Source of the DNA: Adiantum capillus-veneris
Taxonomy: Eukaryota > Streptophyta > Polypodiopsida > Polypodiales > Pteridaceae
DNA length: 64,000 nt
Assembly: GCA_014529385.2 (NCBI GenBank)
Contig: CM043953.1
Span: forward strand, 77,426,872 to 77,490,871
Direction of reading: 5' to 3'
Below are positions 13,621 to 25,506 of the stretch, in pieces (within the stretch, counting starts at the first letter, position 1; each line of letters starts with the position of its first letter). Both the position numbers and the translations under genes were made by a program. The notes under the pieces were generated by a model that did no database searches, was not told the origin of the DNA, and saw nothing but the letters and a program-made list of their open reading frames with translations.

Positions 13621-13905
13621 AAGAGCCACTACACAATGGTCATAATGTATAGCTCTAAAACAAAGCGTGTATGCTTACCTTTTCAAACATCAAAGAGTTT
13701 TTGTAAGTAAAAGATGTGCATAGAGGTAGAGATGGTTGAGATATGAACGGGATTTTTTCAAGATGTATTCTCTGCTAACTTTTTGCTCCTTGCTCTTTGT
13801 CTGGTGGGAGGGAGGGAGAGAGATAGAGATAGACAAAGACATAGAATGTTACAAAGGACCTATCAACCACTTACTTAACGTAAAATAATGATTGATTCCA
13901 TTAGA
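13621..13905 (+). repeat. Repeat R1, partial copy c, and its duplicated flank
   Basis: gagccactacacaatggtca and about 85 bp of R1, then unrelated sequence. gacctatcaaccacttactt precedes R1 both here (about 13570) and at 13860, so flank and R1 start were duplicated together. Confidence 0.75.
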
Positions 13906-14139
13906 AGAGCCACTACACAATGGTCATAATGTATAGCTCTAAAACAAAGAGTGTATGCTTACCGTTCCAAAAAGTTCATGTAAGTAAAGGATGTGCATAG
14001 GGATTTTTTCATGATGTATTTTCTAATATGGAACTTGAAGATCACGCTAACATTACTTGTAGCATCTACCACATCCTACGATCTCACGATCGAAAAGGTA
14101 AAAAATAATCTCACGATCGAAAAGTTGTGTATGATCCTT

Positions 14140-14232
<93 letters not shown>

Positions 14233-14325
14233 CCAAATGTTCATGTCCCACTGGAGGCTCACGCAGCTCCCTCGCATCACCTCCTCACCTCGTGGTTGCT
14301 CTAAGGTCTTCCAAGTGCGCTTATC

Positions 14326-14389
<64 letters not shown>

Positions 14390-14663
14390 TGCGTTTCAAA
14401 AATCTTGACCGCAAAGTTGGAGCTTTTGCTTCGATTGGACTCAATGTTTGGGAAAAATGCATCTCAGATTAATATTGTGCCGTTTTCCATTTCAAAAATG
14501 CCGGTTAAAGGCATGGGGAAAAGGAGAAATTCTACCCCAAAATAAAGAAAATTAGTGTAAAAACCCGAAGAATAAACCTAATTTTCCTTCCTCTTGGAAA
14601 ACTGAAGAAAAGGAATTTTGAGTGATTGGAAAAATAATTTTTCCCGAACACTAATTGGACCTA

Positions 14664-14667
<4 letters not shown>
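13906..14667 (+). repeat. Repeat R1, copy d, with extension
   Basis: Full copy matching 3311-4010 in order. The internal GA tract (14147-14229) is preceded by a (CG)n run, a second GA tract lies at 14328-14387, and the extension ends attggacctaaggtc before a CT tract. Confidence 0.85.
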
Positions 14668-14700
<33 letters not shown>

Positions 14701-14703
<3 letters not shown>

Positions 14704-15160
14704 AAAACCATGTTCTTCGCTGAGAGAGGAAACCGTACTCACACTTACATGCTTGAGCCTATTCCCTTCGATACGCACTATCGCAGCAATTCGGCTTAGG
14801 TCCCATTTCCTTCGATGCGAGATAGGGCATTGGGGCAATGGAGAAGAGTCAAATCGATTGTGCACATTATGCTCACTGCAAGTTCGAGAGTCTGAGTACC
14901 ACACACTACTAGAGTGCTCAGCTTTTGATCACATCCGAACTTGCTTCTCTCACATTTTCAGCCATAGCTTAGACCTACACACTTTTCTCTCCCAGCCAAA
15001 GTGTGGACTCTCCATTGCGACTCTCATCACTACAATTTTGGAGCATCGAGAGTCACTCATCAGCCATACACATACTACATCAAATGTAACTTTGGTCCCA
15101 TAGGTCATATTTGACCTCCGAGGACGATAATAAAATCTATGTATCTATCTATCTCTCTCT
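14701..15160 (+). pseudogene. LINE ORF2 C terminus and 3' end, copy e
   Basis: The frame up to 15103 reads LRCEIGHWGNG, RLCTLC, ESEYHTLLECSAFDHIR and FSHIFSHSLDLHTF, the C-terminal zinc-knuckle region of plant-type LINE ORF2. It starts at nearly the same protein position as the 3' half of copy a. The 3' UTR contains the hairpin AGGTCA/TGACCT (15102-15117) and ends gataataaaatctatg, then (TATC)n, (TC)n and C14. It is a 5'-truncated insertion. Sequence divergence from copies a-c is visible, so it is a separate insertion, not a recent segmental copy. Confidence 0.8.
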
Positions 15161-15213
15161 CCCCCCCCCCCCCATTCATTCATTCCCTGATCATGCATTC
15201 ACTGAAAGCTTGC

Positions 15214-15705
15214 ACGTCATTTAGTCCTTTTGCATTTCAGGTTTAGAGACGTTATATTTATTTCGAAAAATGATTTTGTATGTTTGGAGAAATGATTTTT
15301 CTCGACACTGATTGGACCTAAGGTGTCTCTCTCTCTCTCTCTCGGACAATCGAAACCTGCAGACAAGACGAAACGTCAAGAGAGAAGCAGGTCACAATCC
15401 AGATGGAGCCTGCGCCGCAGGTCTTCATAAAAGCTGAAAGTAGCCGCAGGAGCAGGATTAGGCAGCTGATTAGCGATAATCAGGTTCTTGCCATGGTTGC
15501 GTTATTGTGGCCATTGTTGGCGATGGTGATGGCCGGACTGATAAATTAGGGAAGCCGCGTGGACAGTGGCCCTGGCCACTTCAGTGATCACTTTTATGCG
15601 GGTTGGCGGCCCGATCATGTCTGGCTGGCTGATGAAGGCCGCACCATCAAACTGATGCTCGATAACAATACATTAACAGGGACACTCCTAAGGTGGGCTT
15701 GAGTA
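15214..15705 (+). repeat. Conserved spacer plus repeat R2, copy b
   Basis: The gtttagagacgttatattta spacer and CT tract (15320-15342), then R2 with the CTGATTA/TAATCAG palindrome, extending a little further than copy a to gggacactcctaaggtgggc. Confidence 0.8.
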
Positions 15706-15715
15706 ATGGAGCCAT

Positions 15716-15716
<1 letters not shown>

Positions 15717-15754
<38 letters not shown>

Positions 15755-15906
15755 GGTGCCTCTTCATCTTCCAGCCGAAATCTGTTTTCCAAGCCGGCTT
15801 CCCATTCACCAACCTCACACACGCACGCGCGCACACACACGCACACAGGCCTGACCCCTCCCCACAGAGGGCAGGTGGAGGCCGTCATCACTGCCAGCCT
15901 GCAGGA

Positions 15907-15953
<47 letters not shown>

Positions 15954-16144
15954 GGGACTACTACTTGGCTCGTACAGCAGCAGGTCCGATAGCTCGGCTC
16001 GGTTAGAAGCTCTCAGACGTACAACAACAGCTCTCGAATGTGCAGTAGCAGCTCTCGTCGACTCGTGATCTGCGCCAGCTCAGACAGCAGCTCCGTCTGC
16101 AGCAGCTAGGACACCAACTCGCCCGCACTAGCTCGGACAGCAGT

Positions 16145-16191
<47 letters not shown>

Positions 16192-16238
16192 TCAGCAACG
16201 CGAGTGCAGCTATGCTGACTCGTCTGCACTAGCTCGGA

Positions 16239-16250
<12 letters not shown>
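15717..16250 (+). repeat. CT tract plus repeat R3, copy c
   Basis: (CT)n 15717-15752, then R3 with GA tract 15905-15950 and CT tract 16147-16187. It is more diverged from the array copies than these are from each other. Confidence 0.8.
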
Positions 16251-16269
<19 letters not shown>

Positions 16270-16530
16270 TCTGGACTGCGGCAACGGCTGCCTCCACTCA
16301 TGCCTATTCACCTCGTCATGGCCTTGCTTCGCGACCCATCAGCTCCCCCCGAGCCACTTGCTCAACCCATCAGCTCTCCCCCCGGCGGCTCTCCAGCAAG
16401 CCCGTCCGCTGCGTCCTTTCTGTGCCACGTGGAGAGGCTGAAAAAGGACATAACAGAGTAAAATAGTTGGATACTAGTGTGGCCGGGGGCCTTCGGCCGC
16501 CTCTCTCTCTCTCTCTCCCCCCCCCCGCGT
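16248..16530 (+). repeat. CT tract and R3 terminal segment, second copy
   Basis: Matches 7943-8175 through ctgaaaaagg at about 16448. It then passes into gtggccgggggccttcggcc and another CT/C tract. Confidence 0.75.
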
Positions 16531-16548
16531 GCGCACTGTCCTCATTGT

Positions 16549-16822
16549 AGCGCAGGAGCAGGATTAGGCAGCTGATTAGCGATAATCAGGTTCTTGCCAT
16601 GGTTGCGTTATTGTGGCCATTGTTGGCGATGGTGATGGCCGGACTGATAAATTAGGGAAGCCGCGCGGACAGCGGCCCTGGCCACTTCAATGATCACTTT
16701 TATGCCGGTTTGCGGCCCGATCATGTCTAGCTGGCTGATGAAGGCCGCACCATCAAACTGATGCTCGATAACAATACATTAACAGGGACACTCCCAAGGT
16801 GGGCCTGAGTAATGGAGCCATG

Positions 16823-16862
<40 letters not shown>

Positions 16863-16985
16863 GGTGCCTCTTCATCTTCCAGCCGAAATCTGTTTTCCAA
16901 GCCGGCTTCCCATTCACCAACCTCACACACGCGCGTGCGCACACACACAAGCCCGACCCCTCCCCACAGAGGGCAGGTGGAGGTC

Positions 16986-17021
<36 letters not shown>
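16549..17021 (+). repeat. Repeat R2 copy c and partial R3 copy d
   Basis: R2 from gcaggagcaggattaggcag to about 16803, then (CT)n 16824-16856, then about 125 bp of R3, ending in GA tract 16989-17021. Confidence 0.8.
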
Positions 17022-17023
<2 letters not shown>

Positions 17024-17045
17024 CAGTAAAGAGAGATAGAGAAGT

Positions 17046-17079
<34 letters not shown>

Positions 17080-18626
17080 GAGGGATCCGGCACCCTCTCG
17101 GGCCACGTGGAAGAAACTAAATCAAACGACGAGTGTGCTCTAAGTTTAGCCCGGCGAGACAATGAGTGCGACACACACACACACACACACACATAGTGAG
17201 TTCCACTAAATGCAACAAGTCGTGACTACAGACGCATGCGCACACTTACACGGTCCATGTTCGTGATCCATGTGAAGCAAGTTGTCAATTGGGTTGTTGC
17301 TCGAGGATATCAAGTTTGGACTTTGTAGAAGTTGTATACATGTTCCAGATTGTTATGTACAGAGTTACCTTGACATCTTTTTGTTCTTTTGGTTGTGAAC
17401 TACAACAACTCCATCTTTTTTAAGCGAACAATGGTTAGGATCACAATACTACATGTAGTGGAAAATGCACATATTTTCCACTAAAATGCTATGCTAAGTG
17501 TTTCCACAAGATCTATCACACATATGTAATTCATGCTTTTTTTATGTAGAGATCTATTTGGGTCATTCCAAGTTTTGTTCAACTGCAAACTTGGGACTAC
17601 AGTGGAATTTCATCTATTGCACTTAGTAATTTGTCGGTTTGTTTGAACGGTGAAAGATATAGGCGGGTCTCTTTGTGCCAATGGTGGTCTTTTCAAGAAC
17701 ATTATATGTAGCCCGTATGCTTGATTTTCCATTTTAGGACCAACACCCCTCCAGATTTAGTTAAAGCATAAGGTTTTGTTTGTAAAGGAACCAATGGGTT
17801 GTTAGAACAAAAGCATAGGGTATGGTCATCAATCAATGCAAGGCTAGGAAGCACTAGGTTCTTTGCACATAATCTAAACCCTGGAGTGAGGGTCTCTCTA
17901 TGAATGTAGTGCCTTCAAGACTTTGAGGAGGTGGGCAAGTGTATCCTATTATAGGAATTAGGAGTTGAACTACTTCAACAAGCCCTCTCTCATATGTGCT
18001 AACTATGAAAACAACAGATTAAGGTAATACATGCACAACGTAATTAAATACCATGTGTGTCATAGTATAAGGTTCGATCTTATCAACATGCTAGAGCCAC
18101 GTGGTATAAGGTTGCTTGGGGTGCCCTTACCAACATACCAATAATATACAACCTCTCAATCTTACTAAAGAGCACACCGAGAAACACTCACACTTTATCT
18201 AGAGAGACCGTCACGCATGCTCTAGCCCATAGACATGTATAGTATAGGTACATGGTATTTATTTAAGATGCTCTGTGGTTTAGATGATAACAAGTGTATG
18301 TGAACCATGAAGAAAGGGATTCCGGTAGACACTTGGCAACAAATGTAAAATGCTCTTTGTGAACCATCTAGCACTTTAAGACTAGATAGTATGCTCTTAT
18401 TATGTCTTCTAGTAACAATTCTATCTTACTATGGGTCATCTAGCAGTATATTACATGTACAGAGACACGTAGGACCGTAGGACCTTTAATCCAAGCTTAA
18501 GCTAGAATCACCATAGTGGGCCTTGGACATGGTATGCCAGAGTGTCTAGAGAGAGAGAGAGAGAGCATCCTATACATGGTATTTAATTAAGATAGAATGC
18601 TCTTACCAATCGATTGAGAGAGACAG
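17022..18626. other. No gene recognised
   Basis: A (TA)n tract (17049-17076) and a (CA)n tract (17170-17191) lie at the left. The rest is unique-looking AT-rich sequence without long frames. tacatggtatttatttaaga near 18246 and a near match at 18576 form a short local repeat. Nothing here resembles a tRNA or rRNA well enough to call. Confidence 0.6.
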
Positions 18627-19161
18627 CGGAATTGGAGCTGATCTCTTTAGATAGCTTATTCCAGTGTTAAAGTTTACAACTATTGGTGATTCATTAGTCA
18701 ATCAGTAGAACTGGAGGAAGAGATAGAAACTGAGCTAGAACAATTACATGAAGTGGAATACATATGTTAAGATATAGACAAGCTGAATGACTGGAATTAG
18801 TGTTCAGATTAAGTTCAGATTCAGATTCATAAGGAATATTGGATACAAAGCATATCTGGCTGAAGTATACTCAACTACTGTATTAGGAATTACAGAGTAA
18901 GAGTACAAGTGGGGATAATGTAGCTTAGGAACAACTTCAAGACTACAACCACACACTAAGAGAAGGAAGTCAAAAGATAAAACAGCTCAAAAGTACAACC
19001 AACAATTGCCAACCCAATTACATTATAATGGGTCCTATTTATAGCCTCTTGGAGTTACTATGGTAACCATCATGGTAATTATTGATTGATCCACTGCTCG
19101 GCTTTCCAGGAGCTGGTTCCCACCTAGTGAACTGCCTCCGCCAGTGAGACTGCCTCCGCCA
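18627..19161 (-). repeat. Gypsy-A 3' LTR
   Basis: About 535 bp. The outer terminal T is changed to C (cgga for tgga). The TATAAATA box lies at 19043-19036. Mismatches with the 5' LTR are scattered, so the insertion is not recent. Confidence 0.9.
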
Positions 19162-19164
19162 TCT

Positions 19165-19185
19165 ACATCCTTCCCTCCTTTCTTG
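19165..19185 (-). other. Gypsy-A polypurine tract
   Basis: The minus strand reads AAGAAAGGAGGGAAGGATG just upstream of the 3' LTR, the expected place for the plus-strand primer. Confidence 0.75.
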
Positions 19186-19524
19186 AATTTTGGTGAGACT
19201 CCAAAATTTTTGAAACAAAAATCCACCGTCTAATCCTTCTGAAACGTAGCTTTATACCATATTTCATGCTTTGTTGAGTGCTTGACACCCCCTCTCTTCT
19301 CATCTGCACCACGAATGCTGCACTCCTCTGCGCCGCATTGGTGCTAGTCGTGCTTTTTTTTTTCGAGGCTGCACCCCTATAGTTGTAATTCCAAGGGTGT
19401 CAGCCAAAGAGATGTCCACACCCGGCCGAGAAAATCCACCGTCTGATTCTAAACATGTTGGGAAAAATCCGCCGTCTGATTCTGAGACAGTTGGAAAATT
19501 CCTCCATCGAATACCAAAATAGAA
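19186..19524 (-). other. Gypsy-A 3' untranslated region
   Basis: Non-coding sequence between the last 3' ORF and the polypurine tract, with repeated aatccaccgtctgat/aatccgccgtctgat motifs. Confidence 0.6.
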
Positions 19525-21785
19525 CTACCTAGTATCCTTCAACTGAACCCGCTTCCTTTTGCCCTTAGGTCTTGATGGTGTCTCCGAAGTCCCAGTGCCA
19601 GCATTCTCCTTCTGAATGAGGTTGTAAATGGCCTCTTGCTCAAGCTGATCCTGCCTCTCTGTGGTCATTTCTACTTCATAAGGCGTGAGGGGATGATAAG
19701 TTTTGGTGTCAGGATCATAGAGCGCGCGTTTGCCTTTGGTTAGACGAGTCCTGGCCAATTTATGACAATGCGAAGCTGTATGGATCCATCCTTCTGGAAG
19801 AGGCTCATTAGTTCTAATCCTGGCTTCAAAGAGAATCTCAGCCATCTCTCTGTACTGGGGTCCTAGGCCTGGTTTAGCCGTCATGTCTTTTTCAGGAACT
19901 TTAGAGGACTCAACAGTGAGTTGCAATAGCTGGTTGGTGATCTTAGTGAGACCTCTAAGCTGAATTTTCCATTGTCCCAGACACAGTTTGATCCTCTGCA
20001 CCTCGTCTCTTAGCTCCTGGAAATCATTCAATTGGAGAGCATCATTGAAAAGTGTTTGCCAGTTTTCCATTCCACAGTCGATCGCTCATACCAATCCTGA
20101 AGATCATCCGTAATCTTGAAGTATGTGAGCCGATCTAGTGGTTATGTATGTTGATAGAGTGCTGGAAAAAATCTTGGCAACTCTGGCGCTCTTGCTGATA
20201 AAGCATACAAGAGAACTGGGGAATCAGACAAAAATTCTAAGAAATTAAGGACAACCTAGTTCTCTTGCTGCATCATCTTTCTGGTTACTTTAACCAGCTG
20301 AAACAGTCGCCAGAGAGCATTTGCCTGTTCTCCCACTGACATTCGAGTTTGAGGTCCCTTGCTGGTGGTAGTCTGATCTTCAAGAATAGCTCGCACCCTT
20401 TCATCCAGAACTCCCCTAGCAATCTGCATTTGCACTAAGACCTCTTTTAATTGACTCCTGACATCCTTCATACATCTATATGTTGGCTTATTCCCCATCA
20501 GAAGTTTTATTCCATGGCTAGGGAACAACAATCTGCAGTAGAATGCCGTTGCCAATGTGGATTAGCTACTCTCTCTTCAGCAGTCAATATCCATTCAGGC
20601 ACCCTTTTTCTAACAGTTGTATTGTACTGGGATGCTCAAGTAGTTGACAGACCTCCTAATCATGGAAAGCAGCCGATTTCCAATGCTCAACCATTTCCTT
20701 GGCGCCGACATATAGTCGCTGAAATTGATCCAGATCAAAGATAAGATCATCATCCTCCATATACCGCCTGGTTATAGGAGCCTGCTGATGTTTCAATCTC
20801 TTATTCAGCGTGATGAGCTGTAATGAATGTTGCTCATCACCTGCTAGACCCTCAGAAACAACTTTGCCTTTCCCTTTAGCATCCCTACTATGTTGTGATT
20901 GATGTGCCGGTGAATTTACAGTGTTGCTGAGTTGTTACTCTCCCAGCTACTGATCACTCGACTGTTGCCCTTTATGCTGGTCTGGTTGGTTTGCCTATGA
21001 CTAATTTCCTCATGTTGTCCCTGCACCACCAGTACCAGGTTCTGGAGGTGGAGATGGAGGAAAGTCATCATCATCATCATTATGCCCTTCTTCTGGTTCA
21101 TCCTCCTTCTCTGCTTCTTCTTCCTCCTTATCATCATCCTTCTACTGTTCAATATAATCAAGGATAGCTTATTTGCCAGAGCACTGTTATATTCAAAAAA
21201 TTTATCTTGCAAATCACTCTGCATTGTCTCCATAAGAGACCTCAAGTTATCCATGTTGAAAACAACATTCCCTTCTGGATTCAAGATCTCGGCAGGATTA
21301 TTATAGATACATCTTTCTATTAATGTGGCCTTTAGAGCAGTGTGGCTGGTCAGTAAGGAGTTAAACTCAACTCTCTTAATTCTCAGCATAGTTTCAAACC
21401 TATCAGCAGCTCTTTCAGCTTCTGCCTTTTCTTCCGGCATGGTCCGTATCTCAGACTCCACCTTGGCGAGCTTATTTTGTAACTGCTGAATAGTCCTAGC
21501 TGACTGAGCTTCAAGGATACTGTGGTGCAGGTTCTGGACTGCTCTACCTTGATCCAGCTTTTCAATCTGCTCCTCAACCTCCTTCAGTTCAGTCTTTACT
21601 TTAGTTAGTTCATCTTCTGACACTGCAGCATCCAACATTTGTTCCATGCAATTGATAATAGTATTCCATGATGACTGAATAAGTACGGAATAGCCATTCT
21701 TAAATGTTGTTGGGTCAGAGTCAATTGGCTCATAGACCGTGACAAGAGCCTGATAGGGTAATGTAGAATAATCAGATTTTTGCAA
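19525..21785 (-). pseudogene. Gypsy-A extra 3' ORF, coiled-coil C-terminal half
   Basis: From 21785 the frame gives LVTVYEPIDSDPTTFKNG and then about 120 residues of heptad-like coiled coil (KVKTELKEVEEQIEKLDQ, LQNKLAKVESEIRTM). Near 21130 a frameshift hides an acidic run; the alternative frame reads an Asp/Glu-rich tract followed by a Pro-rich PPSPPPEPGTGG. Between 20916 and 20070 many stops occur. The last open stretch (20070-19525) has LRDEVQRIKLCLGQWKIQL, GPQYREMAEILFEARI and a basic end (PKGKRKRVQL). No membrane segment is seen, so it does not look like an envelope protein. I cannot name the family. Confidence 0.55.
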
Positions 21786-23059
21786 AAGTAGACGTCCCTT
21801 GAGAGGATGAGTGCATCTGCTGTAACCTGTCTTTCTTTGTCAATCTCAGGGCTGCTTCATTGTATGGAGCAGAAACTCTGCCAAGTGGACTTGGAGATGT
21901 TGGTCCTTTGCCCTTATCAGTCTGGTCTGCTGGCTGCTCAAGACTGGCCCTTTCTGACTGGTCTTGTCCAGTACTGGTGGTTGCTGAAATCTGGCCTGCT
22001 GGCTGGCTGACTCTACCAGTGGTTTGGACAGTATGTTGTTCAGTCTGGCTAACTGAAGTCCTTTCAGTAGACACTGTTTTGATTTGACTTTCTAACTGCT
22101 TCAGGAGAGCAGTGCTTTTGGTCAGTGTCGTCCTTGGCCTCTTTGAACTGCCAGCTTCCTCTTGTATAGCCTTTCTCTTCTGTCCAGTGGGGACTGACTG
22201 GCTTTCTGGGGCTTCTTCATCAGATGATAATTCTACATTCTTGGATACTGGGAATGGCTTCTGGATCCAAGCCATTCTCACCTGATCATGGACGTCTAGA
22301 GCAGTTGCCCAGTACAGAAACTGTCAAACATACCAAGCCTTGAATACACTTTGAGACTTCAACTTGGCAATTTGTTGAAGTACATTATGCGACAATATTT
22401 GGCAGAGGTTGATAGAGACTTTAGAATCCAATCACTTTGCTAAAAGCATAGCAAAGAGTTTCTCTGAGACATATGTCGGATTATTTTTCAGGATCACAGC
22501 TTCAGCCACAAATCGATAAGCAGCAGGAACGTCCTAACCTGCTAACTACTGGAATCCCTTGTGCACTGGCTTTCCGTTTCTTTTTGGCAGCATCATCTTC
22601 CTTCAAATCTGCATTGATCTGCGTTGCCACAGATGGCTTTGGCTCATTTGGCATTCGAAAGGCAAAAGCAATGTTCTCTAGAGTGACAATCACTTTTGTA
22701 CCATAGACCATAGCACTTCCATCTTCTGCATTAAAAGAATCCAGGACTTGCCTTATGATGGTTGTGTCAAACTCAATCCTTGTGGCTTGCAGAACCACAT
22801 GCAAATCCCATAGTTTGAGTAAAGCTTGCTTAGTAAACACATAGCGTTGAATCTTACTATGCGGAATGAGCGGAAGAGTTGCCTTTGCAGCAGTAATAAG
22901 GGCTTGGGTTTCATCGATAGCCTCCTGCATCTTCTCCGATATTTTCTTCGTACCCATACACCGTGAGGACGATGAAGCAGTAGGCGAAGAAGAAGATGAA
23001 TTACTTGATTCGTCGAACCTGTATCCAGGTGTGGCTGGCAAGGACAAGCAACAATCCAC
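21772..23059 (-). pseudogene. Gypsy-A extra 3' ORF, N-terminal half
   Basis: Sense-strand coding sequence after integrase. From 23059: a Ser-rich stretch (SSNSSSSSPTASSSS), KMQEAIDETQALITAAK, FTKQALLKLWDLHVVL and VYGTKVIVTLENIAFAFRMP. A frameshift near 22540 leads to YRFVAEAVILKNNPTYVSEK and two stops before MAWIQKPFPV at 22281. The rest is a Ser/Thr/Gln-rich tail with basic clusters (KRKAIQ, KRPRTT) that could be nuclear-localisation signals. The globular part loosely recalls the plant-mobile-type domain in 3' ORFs of plant gypsy elements, by eye only. Function unknown. Confidence 0.6.
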
Positions 23060-23344
23060 AGTCTCCTCAGAAAAAGAGGTTTGCGGCTACAAGTGAGGAC
23101 ACTTCGAAGCTTGGCGATGGTGAATGGACAACAGAAGGTAAGCGTCGCGCAGGAGATTTGCGAGAAAAAACTCTTACTCGCCTTACTATTATATGCGTTC
23201 GCGCCATAAAAGCTCCACTACTTACCGTTCCTAGAGTTATGTGCACCGCAAGTGACGTGGTAGGCATGCATTGGACAAGAATTTCGCTCGTCTTTGAAAT
23301 GATTACCACTGATATTCCATCTGACCGTTGGTCCCCCAAAAACT

Positions 23345-24783
23345 GATATTGGTGTCCATACTTTTCTGGTTCTGGTCTGGACAGGGTTTGATCGCACTGG
23401 TACTGTTCTAGCTTTTTGACTGGTTCTCGAACTAGTTGTACATGGAAAAGACCTAAAATAGCTGATTCTGGATTTTCCTGGTCTTCAGCTCCCAGACCAT
23501 CAATGCCCGTTTCCTTGGCTTTTGAATAATAGAGCTTGATTTTAGCTCCATTATATACCCCTGGCAATAATAATTCAGACATATCTTTCAGCCTTACCGT
23601 GCCATTTGAGAACACCCAATCAACTTCAAATGGTCCTGCCCACGCTATCTTTAAGTTTGGTTTCTTAGGGCCTAATTTTGACTGGTATAAGAGAACCAGA
23701 TCGCCTTTCTGAAACTCTCGGACCTTAATTCGTTTGTCATGCCAGTGTTTCCTTCTTTGCTGAACAATTTCTTGTTCCAGCATAGCCCTCTGTCTCAGCT
23801 CATCGAGTTGTGTTAGATCTTCCAGTCTCTTTTTCAGATTGTGATTAAAATCTAGGCCATGCTCAACGGCCATTCTGAGACTGTGTATGACAAATTCCAT
23901 TGGTACAACAGCTTCAGTGCCATACACCATTCTAAATGGTGGTAACCCCGTAGTGACCTTATCAGCTGTTCTATATGCCCATAGAGCAGTCTGAAGCTTC
24001 AAGTCCCACTGTTCTAGCTTTTTCTGCACAATCTTGGTGAGGATAGTCTTAATGGTCTTGTTGCTGCTTTTGGCCTGCCCATTGCATCTAGGATAATATG
24101 GTGCGGATTTTCGATGCTTGACTAAAAGCATATCTATGAGAATATCCATAGTGTCATTTATGAAGTGTGTCCCTTGCTCTGACACAATCTCCACAAGACA
24201 TCCATAGTGGCAGACAATATTCTCAAATAAAAACATTGCAGTGGATTTTGTTGTGTTGTCAGGAAGAGCCTTAGCTTCTACCCACTTGGTTACATAGCAG
24301 GTAGCCATCAATATATACCTATTCTTTTTGGGAGTAACCTTCTTGAATGGTCCCATAAAATCCAAACCCCATTTCATGAAAACACCTAGTGGCTGAACTG
24401 GTGTTAAGGGAGTCATGTCTGCTGTTGTGGGTCTACCCCTTCTTTCACATAGGTCACAGGTTTTGCAAAACTTCTGACATCAGATATCAAATTTTGCCAC
24501 CATAAACCAGCATGCAGAATCTTCTTGAAAGTAATATCATTAGAAAAGTGTCCACCTGATCCCCATTATGTGCCTCTGAAATAACTTGCATTCTGCCCTC
24601 CATAGGCACACATCGACGAAGAATCCCATCAACACCCAATCTGTAGAGTGAGCCACCAATAATGGTAAACTTTAAACTTTTAATAACTAGAGCCTTCTTC
24701 TGGTTCTGCTTCCAATCATCTGGGAAGCCACCCTGAGAAAGAAACTGATATACTTCATATAATTCAGGATCAATTGATTCCAC
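23345..24783 (-). pseudogene. Gypsy-A integrase (two catalytic residues changed)
   Basis: 24783-24487 holds the segment before the zinc-binding domain (LYRLGVDGILRRCVP) and the first His of the H2C2 finger; a frameshift displaces the Cys pair. The core (24416 on) has GLDFMGPFKK with the first Asp. The second catalytic site reads SEQGTHFIN where SDQG is expected, and the third reads NGQAKSSNKT where GQAE is expected. With Asp to Glu and Glu to Lys the DDE triad is lost. KGDLVLLYQ and WAGPFEVDW form the C-terminal GPF/Y module. The frame continues past the integrase to 23067. Integrase would insert the cDNA, but this copy cannot. Confidence 0.88.
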
Positions 24784-24792
24784 CGCTTCCAG

Positions 24793-25494
24793 CTAAAATA
24801 ATTCAGCATCCACTGGTTCGTCTCTTAAAGACACTTCAGAGTAGCCCTCCGTACTCCTAGAGAGGAAATCAGTGCCACAGTGGTTTTTGCCAAGTTTATG
24901 GAAAATTCGAAATTCAAATTCCATAAGGAACATCATCCACCGTATTAGCCTGCCTTGAATAATGATTTTATTAATCAAGAATAATAGGGCTTGATGATCC
25001 ACATAGAAATGAAACAATTTGCCTAGCAAATAATGCCGGAATTTCGTAGCACTGAAAACCATCCCTAAAGCCTCTCTTTCAGTGGTTGTATATCCTTGTT
25101 CAGCCTGGCTGAATCTGCGACTAGCAAAGTATACAGGATAGTCAGTTCTTCCTTCTAGCTGAGCTAGAATTGCTCCCATTGCCAGTCCCGAAGCATCCAC
25201 ATGTACATGGAAAATGACATCCCAATCTGGTTGTCAAAGAACTGGTTTACTGACGATGGCATTCTTTAATTTCTGAAAACTTTCTTCACATTCAGCAATC
25301 CAACTGAACTTGTTGGTTTTCTTTGTAAGCTCATACAATGGTAATGCTTGAGAAGCAAACTTATGCACAAACCTTCTGTAAAAATTAATATATCCCAGAA
25401 AAGAACTTAATTCTGATGCATTCCTAGGCGCCTTGGCCTGTTGGATGCACTGGATCTTGTCATTGGCCATTTCTATTCCATTTCTGGACACCAC
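24793..25494 (-). pseudogene. Gypsy-A RT thumb and RNase H
   Basis: 25494-25234 is the connection/thumb: LSSFLGYINFYRRFVHKFA and LTKKTNKFSW. After a TGA (in the usual RxPDW context), 25200-24793 is RNase H, which removes the RNA template. It has VDASGLAMGAILAQL with the first acidic residue, FASRRFSQAEQGYTTTEREA with the Glu, FYVDHQALLFL with the second Asp and GTDFLSR near the end, where families have ADALSR. A TAG ends the stretch. No second (archaeal-type) RNase H domain is seen. Confidence 0.88.
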
Positions 25495-25506
25495 ATGTCC
25501 TAGTAG

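Noticed and set aside
16480-16510. gccgggggccttcggccgcc as a terminator-like hairpin
   Set aside because: Short GC palindrome in repeat sequence; no transcription unit next to it.
18050-18130. ggttcgatct near 18072 as a tRNA B box
   Set aside because: No matching A box or cloverleaf in the surrounding 80 bp.
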